A stretch of DNA of 64,000 bases from Ottelia alismoides (lineage: Eukaryota; Streptophyta; Magnoliopsida; Alismatales; Hydrocharitaceae), in the NCBI GenBank assembly GCA_037367405.1, contig JAZKJV010004145.1, forward strand, positions 62,001-126,000, in the 5' to 3' direction. The notes below the pieces were generated by a model. It was not told the DNA's origin. It saw only the letters and a program-made list of their open reading frames with translations, and did no database searches. This document shows, piece by piece, positions 55,686 through 64,000 of the stretch. Position 1 is the stretch's first letter. The number at the start of each line of letters is the position of its first letter. A program made the translations under genes and the position numbers.

Positions 55686-56068
55686 AAATGTGTATGCCCC
55701 CTAGGGGGAGCTAACTTAGCTCCCCCCGCCCTTTTTTCACAAATTTTTTTATTTTTTTTGAAAATCTAAAACCGTGTAAATTCATTATTAAAACCCTATA
55801 TTATGTCATTCAAATTTCATGCGAAACAGAGACTCCTACGACCTCCATCCAAACGGGGTCGATTTAAAAAATCCTGTTACCGTTAAAAAATTGACTGTCT
55901 AGATGGAGGCCGTAGGAGTCTCTGTTTCACACGAAATTTTAATGACACAATATAGGGATATAGTGATGAATATTCATGGAAGAAATTTTCAAAAAAAAAT
56001 AAAAAATATGGAGAAAATGGGGCGGGGGTAGCTAAGTTAGCTACCCCCTGGAGGCAGCCCCATTTTAC

Positions 56069-56070
<2 letters not shown>
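55681..56070 (+). mobile_element. foldback element D2 (390 bp)
   Basis: As D1, with ends GGGTAAAATG and CATTTTACCC. The right arm carries GGTAGCTAAGTTAGCTACC instead of the GGAGCT form. Confidence 0.88.
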
Positions 56071-56138
<68 letters not shown>

Positions 56139-56140
<2 letters not shown>

Positions 56141-58632
56141 ATGCTGAGTCCCATGTGTAGGTAACTTCATGCACTCTGAATAACAGCTGTTAGATGGATT
56201 CTGTCATCAACGATCCGATTTGGAGAACCTCGACGCCACCTTTCCCACCGCATCTGTCCCTACGGCTCCCCTATCCCGCTCACTCTCCCGCCAGCAAGCG
56301 AGACCGCCCGTGATGCATCTCAGACCTCGGTCCCTTGAGTCTCGCCGCTCGCTCGCGTGACCATCTCCCGCCGCCATGCGAGCAACATTGGGTCCTTCGC
56401 GCTCCTCTGCCCATGCGTGCGACCACTCCCATCATTGTGCGGGCCCTAGCAGGCACACCTAGTTACTAGCGATGAGTCCTTTGGGCCAGCTCCAACCTCC
56501 TAGTCATGTGTGCTCCTTTTCCGGCGTTCTTGACCATCTCCCACAACCATGCGAGCCCTAGCCATCATGTCTGGTCCCTCGCTGGAGGACGAGACTTGAG
56601 GCGGAGGGGTTGTTCATGGCGGACACGCACGTCTTCCTCACAGGGGTGGGGCGAACCCCACGGTCATTGTGCACGGCATTGATTATGGCACGACCAAGAC
56701 CATTGCTGAGGATTCGATTTATGGATAAAAATGTTATTCCATGTGTGAGATTTGTGTATATAATACAATCACTTTCGATGCTCAACTGAAGTGATTTATT
56801 TATGATATGTGTTTATGGGTTGGATGATTTTGTCATAATCTTGTGGTATTCAATGATGATTATTGTATCTTATTATATAAAAACCTGCATTCAAAACCTC
56901 AACTATCGGATAAAACAAACTTCTTTTGTACGAGTGACATTATTCTGTATCTTACTTTGAGTTTTTTACTATATCTGATTTTTGGCAAAAGGGTCGTTCG
57001 TGTGGTTTGGATGGATGCATGCTGAAATGAGGTTAAGTGATCAACATTTGAAGACTACTGGGAAATGTCGTTTTTTTATTATGTTATATCTATACAACAT
57101 GCAATGGACAACACTTGAGGATTGTTGGGAAATGCCACTTTCGATTACGTTGGATCTATACAATATGAAATGAAATTGAGATTATGCACGGTAAATATGT
57201 CTGCAATGATTCATTAAATGAGTTATAATGTAATGCAAGATCAAGGACATGGCTATGAACTTGTGTTTGTTAGTACAACAATTCCATCTTACATGTTCAG
57301 AATGTTAAAAAGTTCCATCTTAGTTGCGATCGGAATGTTTTATGTACATTGACCCTCTAGATCAGTCGTCTATCCTATTTAGATCAACCTCTGTGTTGAC
57401 ATGGTTTGGTGCTGCGGGAATGTGATTTCTCTTATTTGGAGTTAAGTATTTTGGGACATGCAATTGTTGCAGTCAATCCAGTGTTCTAATTTTAAATACA
57501 ATCTGACTGCTGAAGATTATCAGATGTTCCATGAATATTTGAATCTTGATCATGTTATGCTTAAAGAAAGTGATCCGTGAACGATGACTCTGTAAGATAC
57601 TTGAGCGTAGAAAGAATAGCAGTCGTTGATTTGTAATTGATTTGTAATAATGCATATAACAAATATTTTGTCGTTACATATCCGATAAGTTCTTCACTGC
57701 TTATAGTTGTCTTCGGATGAATACATTTATAACTTAAAGATGTGAATACACTAATTTGAAGTAGTGTCCTCGCATATATGATGCAGTCATAAACACTTGA
57801 GTAGATTTATCTACGACCAACAATTTCAATTGATCGGAATATGTCTTATTTATATATTTTTTAAAAATTGGAATACTGAGATATTGTATTTGAGTAGAAA
57901 ATGTTTGATTGTTGAAATTATCTGCCTCATCCAACGAAATCTATTAGAGATAACAAATCATCTGAGCTCAAGTCTGCCACAAATCAAAGTTCAATATAGT
58001 TAAAGTAAAAAGTGACTTAAAGTAACATTGTGACTTAGCATCACATGAAACTAACTTTAACAAAAGTAAGCCAACAAAGTTTGCTGCATTTCTGTTTTTA
58101 TTTTTCTGCTAATCATAGGGACATCAATTTTTTGCAAATTGATTCCATTTCTCTAGTTATATGGGTAAGTGTATTTCATCAAATCCCATGAAGATTTACG
58201 AACCTCTGAGTTCTTTTACATTCAAAGCGTGATGCACAGTGACTATGGGCTTCACCCCAACCGTCGTTGGGAAGATTCTCATGTCTGCCACAAACAAAAC
58301 CTCCACTTCCCACGTCTCCCCATCAAGAGAGGGGACTGGCGCAACGAATAGGGCTCACACAGCAGCGGGAGGTGGGTATGTGCATGACCGAAGGAGCGAC
58401 AGGGACTGGGAGGTTGGAGCTCGCGTGAGCGACACAACACGAGAGACCGGGCACACCAAATAGGGATCACGCGGCAATGTGAGGATTGCATGCGGGCGGA
58501 TGAGAGATCAGGTAGAAGGAGTTGCCGTGGGGGTTTGGAACCGATGGAGAAGGTGGTGTCGAGGTTCTCAAAATTTGTCCGTTAACGACAGAATCCATCC
58601 AACGGCTGTGATTCGGGATGCAGGAAGTTACA

Positions 58633-58635
<3 letters not shown>
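56139..58635. mobile_element. large foldback element F (about 2.5 kb) with long inverted arms
   Basis: Bounded by TA tracts. The outer 80 bp are clear inverted repeats (both arms share GATGGATTCTGTC and GAGAACCTCGAC), and weaker similarity continues inward for about 400-550 bp (for example TGGCGGACACGCACGTCTTCC against its counterpart near 58270-58290). The left tip CCCATGTGTAGGTAACTT matches family A. The 1.4-kb centre is AT-rich with no long frame. Confidence 0.7.
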
Positions 58636-58688
<53 letters not shown>

Positions 58689-58693
<5 letters not shown>

Positions 58694-59076
58694 AAATGTG
58701 TATGCCCCCTAGGGGGAGCTAACTTAGCTCCCCCCGCCCTTTTTTTACATAATTTTTTTTATTTTTTTGAAATCTAAAACCGTGTAAATTCATTATTAAA
58801 TCCCTATATTATGCTATTAAAATTTCGCGTGAAACAGAAACTCCTACGACCTCCATCCAAACGGGGTCGATTTAAAAAATCTTGTTACCGTTAAAAAAAT
58901 GACTGTCTGGATGGAGGCCGTAGGAGTCTCTGTTTCACACGAAATTTTAATGACACAATATAGGGATATAGTGATGAATATTCATGGGAGAAATTTTCAA
59001 AAAAAAATTGAAAACATGGAGAAAATGGGGCGGGGGTAGCTAAGTTAGCTACCCCCTGGGGGCAGCCCCATTTTAC

Positions 59077-59078
<2 letters not shown>
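58689..59078 (+). mobile_element. foldback element D3 (390 bp)
   Basis: Close copy of D2 with the same orientation and ends. Confidence 0.88.
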
Positions 59079-59151
<73 letters not shown>

Positions 59152-59157
<6 letters not shown>

Positions 59158-59321
59158 TGATCCTATGAGAGCGAAAATTTGTGAGAGTATGAGAGGGATG
59201 ATTCTGGACCACATGATTCACCCAGGAGAGAGAAGACCAGGAGAGAGAAAACAGAATCATGTGGTCCAGAATCATTCCTCTCATGCTCTCACAACTTTTT
59301 GCTCTCATAGGATCACTCCTC
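59152..59321. mobile_element. short foldback element E (170 bp)
   Basis: Arms of about 68 bp: GAGGAGTGATCCTATGAGAG at the left, complement CTCTCATAGGATCACTCCTC at the right, with a 30-bp loop of GAGAGA sequence. Unrelated in sequence to A-D, but likewise in the TA/AG tract. Confidence 0.85.
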
Positions 59322-59349
59322 TATATATATATGTATATGTATATATATA

Positions 59350-59735
59350 GGGAAAAATGTGTATGCCCCCTAGGGGGAGCTAACTTAGCTCCCCCCGCCC
59401 TTTTTTGACATAATTTTTTTATTTTTTTTGAAATCTAAAACCGTGTAAATTCATTATTAAATCCCTATATTATGCTATTAAAATTTCGTGCGAAACAGAG
59501 ACTCCTACGACCTTCATCCAAACGGGGTCGATTTAAAAAATCATGTTACCGTTAAAAAATGACTGTCTGGATGGAGGCCATAGGAGTCTCTGTTTCGCAC
59601 GAAATTTTAATAGCATAATATACGGATATAGTGATGAATATTCATGGAAGAATTTTTCAAAAAAAAATAAAAAAATGGTGAAAATGGGGCGGGGGGAGCC
59701 AAGTTAGCTCCCCCTAGGGGGCAGCCCCATTTATC

Positions 59736-59737
<2 letters not shown>
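59350..59737 (+). mobile_element. foldback element D4 (388 bp)
   Basis: Close copy of D1/D3; ends GGGAAAAATG and CATTTATCCC. Confidence 0.88.
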
Positions 59738-59801
<64 letters not shown>

Positions 59802-59803
59802 GT

Positions 59804-59837
<34 letters not shown>

Positions 59838-59848
59838 GTATATATATA

Positions 59849-60238
59849 GGGTAAAATGGGGCTGCCCCCAAGGGGTAGCTAACTTAGCTACCCCCGCCCC
59901 ATTTTCTCCATATTTTTAATTTTTTTTTGAAATTTTCTTCCATGAATATTCATCACTATATCCCTATATTATGTCATTAAAATTTCGTGTGAAACAGAGA
60001 CTCCTACGGCATCCATCCAGACAGTCATTTTTTTAACGGTAACAGGATTTTTTAAATCGACCCCGTTTGGATGGAGGTCGTAGGAGTCTCTGTTTCGCAT
60101 GAAATTTGAATGACATAATATATGGATTTAATAATGAATTTACATGGTTTTAGATTTCAAAAAAAAATAAAAAAAATTGTAAAAAAGGGGCGGGGGGAGC
60201 TAAGTTAGCTCCCCCTAGGGGGCATACACATTTTACCC
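59849..60238 (-). mobile_element. foldback element D5 (390 bp), inverted
   Basis: Family D in reverse orientation: the GGGGCTGCCCCC tip comes first and the GGGGGCATACACATTTT tip last. Confidence 0.88.
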
Positions 60239-60249
60239 ATATATATATA

Positions 60250-60638
60250 GGGTAAAATGGGGCTGCCCCCATGGAGTAGCCAACTTGGCTACTCCCACCC
60301 CTATTTTACCCTCATTTTTTTATTTTTTTGGAAAATAAAATTTTGTATATTCATCATTATATCCCTCTCACATTCTATTAAAATTTCGTCAGAAACAGAG
60401 ACTCTTAGGCCCTCCATCCAGACGCCATTTTTTTAACGGTCGCAGGATTTTTTAAATCGACCATGTTGGGATGGAGGCCGTAGGAGTCTCTGTTTCTGAC
60501 GAAATTTTAATAGATTGTGAGAGGAATATAATGATAAATATACAAATTTTTATTTTCCAAACAAATAAAAAAATGAGGGAAAAATATGGGTGGGAGTAGC
60601 CAAGTTGGCTACTCCTTGGGGGCAGCCCCATTTACCTC
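60250..60638 (+). mobile_element. foldback element B2 (389 bp)
   Basis: Copy of B1 in the same orientation. Left end GGGTAAAATGGGG, right end CCATTTACCTC. Confidence 0.88.
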
Positions 60639-60664
60639 ATATATATATATATATATATATATAT

Positions 60665-60845
60665 GGTAAAATGGGGCTGCCCCCTGGGAGTAGCCAACTT
60701 GGCTACTCCCACCCCTATTTTTCCCTTATTTTTTTATTTCTTTGGAAAATAAAAATTTGTAGATTCATCACTATATCCCTCTAACATTCTATGAAAATTT
60801 CGTCAGAAACAGAGACTACTCCCAGGGGGCAGCCCCATTTTACCC
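60665..60845 (+). mobile_element. foldback element B3 (181 bp), internal deletion derivative
   Basis: Left arm of family B intact to AGAAACAGAGACT, then a jump to the outermost right arm ACTCCCAGGGGGCAGCC. About 200 bp including the centre and the inner right arm are missing. Confidence 0.85.
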
Positions 60846-60853
60846 TATATATA

Positions 60854-61215
60854 GGGGGTTGATGGGGCTGCCCCGCCCCATTTTTTGGGCAGTTTTTTTA
60901 TTTTTTTTGAAAAATATCATCATGTATATTCATCCATATATCCCTCCTATATGCCACTCGAATTTCGTCAGAAACAGAGACTCCTACGGCCTCCATCCAG
61001 ACAGGGTCGATTTAAAAATCCTGCGACCTTTAAAAAAATGACGTCTGAATGGATGCCGTAGGAGTCTCTGTTTCTGACGAAATTCGAATGACATATATGA
61101 GGGATATAGAGATGAATATAAATGGTGATACTTTTTCAAAAAAATAAAAAAATTTGCAAAAAAATAGGGTGGGGACAACCATGTTGGCTACCCCTAGGGG
61201 GCAGCCTCATTTTTT

Positions 61216-61217
<2 letters not shown>
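60854..61217 (+). mobile_element. foldback element C3 (364 bp)
   Basis: Family C, same orientation as C1. The left mini-palindrome is lost (GGGCTGCCCCGCCCC), the right one kept (CAACCATGTTGGCT). Confidence 0.85.
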
Positions 61218-61261
<44 letters not shown>

Positions 61262-61264
<3 letters not shown>

Positions 61265-61649
61265 ATTGGGGAGCCTACACCCATGTGTAGGTAACTTACC
61301 TACACCCACCTCTTGTTTCTTAATTTTTTTGATTTTTTTTGAAATGGATCTTTAGGGGATTTACTTAAAATATTAAATGGAATATGTGTTTCAAATTTCA
61401 TGTAAAACAGACATTCCTAACAGCTCCATCGGAAGGGGCCGATTTCAGCAAATCTCATACCGTTAAAATTTGACTGTCATGATGGATAAGTTAGAAGTCT
61501 CAAAATAAGTTGAAATTTGAATAACGATATGGTGATATATTGTGATCTAAATTCCCCAAGGAATTAATTCAAAAAAATAAAAAAATTTGAGGGAAAAAGA
61601 GTTGGGTGTAGATAAGTTACCTACACATGGGTGTAGGCTCCCTTTTCCC
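61262..61649 (+). mobile_element. foldback element A2 (388 bp)
   Basis: Nearly identical to A1 over its full length, in the same orientation, at the opposite end of the array. Confidence 0.88.
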
Positions 61650-61677
<28 letters not shown>

Positions 61678-61680
<3 letters not shown>

Positions 61681-62268
61681 AATCGTTTTTCAGATGAAAT
61701 TAGCAAACCAGGAAGGATTTCAGTACTTAACATGTTAGTGTTTGCATGAGCTCCAATATACTTCAATTTGTATACAGGTAGGATGATCAACAACTCCTGA
61801 TACAATTTTAATTTTCATTTTCAAGGCAAAAAATTGCAAACCAGCATAAGAAGAGTAAAAAAAAACGCAACGGTGAAAATTCTACAGAATTTTCCGACAA
61901 ATTTCCTTTTTTTAAACACAATAATATTAAATTCGAAGCATATAAAGAAAACAACGACTAGAAAAGCACATAAAAAAAGACTTGCATAGCATTATGATAG
62001 AGAAACTAGTCAAAATTTTCTTTATAAATTGGTGAAATCATGTATACAGATTTACATGAAAGTGTTATGGGGTAACAATGATAAACATGGCTTGACACGA
62101 TATCTTCAATCTTACCTTCGGGTTATAACGTGAGATCTAACATAGGTCAAGACAACCGACTTACCACGATATTGGATGACTAATAAAGTGCATGAAGTGC
62201 TAGTTAAGACTACGATCTATTCATGATACTAAAGGTTTTGATAAATACATGAATCTTCCATGAGAGTA
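61678..62268. other. AT-rich intergenic sequence
   Basis: Nothing recognised between the array and the Mutator-like element. Confidence 0.4.
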
Positions 62269-62499
62269 TAAGTATTAGGAATTTTTACCCCGCAAACTTT
62301 ATAAACTTTGTAAATTACTTTCTCGGCCTTTGAAATATCGATATTCTTCCATCGATCCCGTAAACTTGCTAACCCTTACCACATGAACCCCATGGTTAAC
62401 TCTCATCTATTTACCCATTAAATTTAACCGAATTCTGTTAAATAAGATGCATATTACCCTCTTTGTTTTAAAAATTTTACAAACAATGACATCGTCATC

Positions 62500-63087
62500 C
62501 TTACATCCCATTCCCCTATCCCTGTCCCTCCACTTCCTCCCCCTCCCCTTGCTCCTCCACCCGCAGCCGCAACTGCTCCTCCAGCCCCACTCTACATCCT
62601 CTCCTGCCTCCTCCTCCTCTCCCTCCTTCATTTCGCCTGTCGCCGCCTCCCTGACCCAACCTCCTCTCCCCCGCCACCCTCCCACATCCTCTGCTCCTGC
62701 CTCTCCAAGGTCACCTCCCCGGCCTTGTCCTCCTCACCTTCTTCCGCGTTCATTTTGAATGGCCAAAAGAAACTTGAGCATGTGCTTGAATTAGAAATAA
62801 GAGAAGGAAAGATGGAGAAGGGTGAAGATGGATGTCGACTTAGCCCATTCTCATCCATCTGCTCTCCTCCCAAAATTCGAAGTAGAGGAACAAATCAAAA
62901 GCATAGATCCTCTAGACCACATAAATCGTCTCTCCTCTCTAGAGAACTGGAAGAGCCCACACACCACGACCCATCTCGCCATTTCTGACCCAAAACCTAT
63001 GACAGCTTGGGCCTTGCCCAACACCAGCCTCCACCTCCATCTCCACCACCACAGGGGAGGAGGCCGATTTTCGCCGCGTAAATCTCC
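62500..63087 (+). pseudogene. GC-rich captured sequence inside the Mutator-like element
   Basis: Proline/serine-rich plus-strand frames (62447-62758; 62822-63091 with ALLPKFEVEEQIKSIDPLD and MTAWALPNTSLHLHLHHH). The basic, serine-rich stretch before the J-domain-like part could be from a plastid transit peptide. I do not recognise the source gene. Confidence 0.4.
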
Positions 63088-63327
63088 GTGAGAGCTATCA
63101 TGGGTGATGGTGTGATATGGCAAAGCAGCTTCTACAAGCTTTTGGGCATGGCAAAAGGTGGGAGCTTCGAGGACATCCAGAGGGCCTACAGTTTAAATTT
63201 TGGGTATCTTTGTTTTTGTTGGGAGGCTCACAATTTCGATCTTGTCCATCCAATGCTCCCTTGGTTAGATTATCCCAATGCATTAATTCCAGTAAAAGAA
63301 AATTTGACTGCGGTGTTCGTGAGGTAA
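63088..63327 (+). pseudogene. possible DnaJ J-domain fragment
   Basis: The frame reads SFYKLLGMAKGGSFEDIQRAY, resembling helices I-II of a J-domain (FYxLLGI...xxxIKxAYR). It then diverges, with no HPD motif, so the domain is truncated. A captured piece of a plant DnaJ-like gene is the simplest reading; a chance match over 20 residues is not excluded. Confidence 0.45.
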
Positions 63328-63440
63328 GATGGAGCAAGTTTACATGGTCGAACAAGGAATATTAATGCTTAACTATTAAAGGTCAAGAAGGTAATTTACA
63401 AAGTTTATAGAGTCCGTGGAGTAAAAATCCCTAACTATTA

Positions 63441-64000
63441 ATGCCTTAGAGAACCAACTGAATGGATTGTGCAGAATCATGATACTGGGTGGTTCAACTT
63501 AAAGAGCTAAGTATGAATCATATGGATAAACCATGGTAATTGACAAGACAAGTAATGTTATAATATGAGATGTATGATGACCAGAGATAGTTGTAATTTC
63601 TCTTGTTCACTTGGGATTAATCAATTTATTTGATTAGGGTGTACGAACTTTTGCCTTGCCTGGTTCCCTACACCATTGTGGGTCTTTATCGATGTGTTGT
63701 AGATTCGGGCAATTCCACATTAGTTGTCACGTGTGTTGTTGCTTTCCCTCACCTATTGACGATATCTCGACGAGAGGATGTAAAAATATCAGATAATGTA
63801 CTATTCATAGAAATGTTTCCACTTGTTAGGAAGCATTTGTTTGCTTGTGTTATGCTTGGAGGAGTAGAACATGAGCATAAGTCTCGTGGTGCCGGTGGAT
63901 CCTAGGCGACTGCTTATGTAGTTTTTATAATGCTCGAACGCTAAGATAGTCTACTCGGTTCGGTCTGTACCTACGATTTTTCCGGTCTATAGTTATATGG
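63441..64000. other. intergenic sequence with one unassigned frame
   Basis: A 91-residue plus-strand frame (63630-63905, containing LVVTCVVAFPHLLTISRRED) matches nothing I recognise. Confidence 0.35.

Larger units (their letters stand above)
53477..61677. repeat. array of (TA)n microsatellites separating foldback elements
   Basis: Tracts at 53477-53530, 53917-53949 (then AG to 53976), 54361-54414, 54806-54821, 55189-55230, 55614-55680 (TC then TA), 56071-56138, 58636-58688, 59079-59151 (TA then AG), 59322-59349, 59738-59848, 60239-60249, 60639-60664, 60846-60853, 61218-61261 and 61650-61677. Between successive tracts there is exactly one foldback element and almost no other DNA. Confidence 0.9.
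62278..63431 (+). mobile_element. Mutator-like element (1,154 bp), probable Pack-MULE
   Basis: TIRs of about 55 bp: GGAATTTTTACCCC at the left and, on the reverse strand, GGGATTTTTACTCC at the right, both running into ATAAACTTTGTAAATTAC. They are flanked by a 9-bp duplication with one mismatch, TAAGTATTA (62269-62277) and TAACTATTA (63432-63440). Long TIRs with a 9-bp TSD mark Mutator-like elements. The interior (62500-63350) is GC-rich and coding-like, unlike the AT-rich surroundings, and encodes no transposase. This suggests captured host gene fragments. Confidence 0.8.

Noticed and set aside
56222..56720. GC-rich arm of element F as a host gene exon
   Set aside because: No conserved frame; the sequence has an inverted, diverged counterpart at 58215-58570, so it is part of the element arms.
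53477..61677. CRISPR-like array, because of regular repeats and spacers
   Set aside because: The repeats are 360-390-bp palindromes separated by microsatellites in a plant genome; no cas genes.
53888..61805. Many reading frames containing runs of Ile-Tyr (for example 54312-54620, 55883-56170, 58891-59214)
   Set aside because: They are translations of (TA)n tracts joined to foldback arms, with no conserved protein.
63630..63905. 91-residue frame as a gene
   Set aside because: No motif recognised; length is within chance for a window this size.

Overview
This is nuclear DNA of a flowering plant. The evidence is spliceosomal GT-AG introns, plant-type Ty1/copia, L1-type LINE, RTE and Au-like SINE elements, hAT MITEs, a Mutator-like element, and one host gene of the UPF0183/PHAF1 family. 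I cannot name the species. About 80-85% of the window is recognisable transposon sequence. I saw no bacterial genes, rRNA, tRNA genes or CRISPR arrays.

Host gene (+ strand, 15869-41368): five clean exons give the last 146 residues of a PHAF1/UPF0183 protein, with open frames and matching splice phases. The upstream exons lie left of the window. The intron between the third and fourth visible exons is 24,771 bp. It is filled by a nested set: copia element 3 (16671-37397, TSD TAAAC), into which a 10.8-kb copia with 2.57-kb LTRs (18666-29453, TSD GTGGC) and a young copia element 4 (29988-35107) have inserted. LINE debris and a hAT MITE follow. The upstream intron holds copia element 1 (1-3584, running off the left edge), an L1-type LINE (3675-9010) and copia element 2 (10104-15332, itself carrying a hAT MITE). 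All four short-LTR copias in the gene lie antisense to it.

Downstream (41.4-53.4 kb): mostly featureless AT-rich DNA. It contains a 1.16-kb copia deletion derivative (43695-44857, TSD GATAC), a TIR element carrying an RTE LINE 3' end (46367-47320), a second RTE 3' end (48803-49133), a diverged foldback relic (49690-50036) and a LINE C-terminal fragment (51590-52400).

Foldback array (53.5-61.7 kb): about 8.2 kb made almost entirely of palindromic elements of about 360-390 bp, two shorter ones and one of 2.5 kb. They are separated only by (TA)n, in places with (AG)n or (TC)n. Nearly every element begins and ends directly at a TA tract. This is the most unusual structure in the window.

Right end (61.7-64 kb): a 1,154-bp Mutator-like element (62278-63431; about 55-bp TIRs, 9-bp TSD) with GC-rich, coding-like internal sequence that includes a possible J-domain fragment, as in a Pack-MULE.
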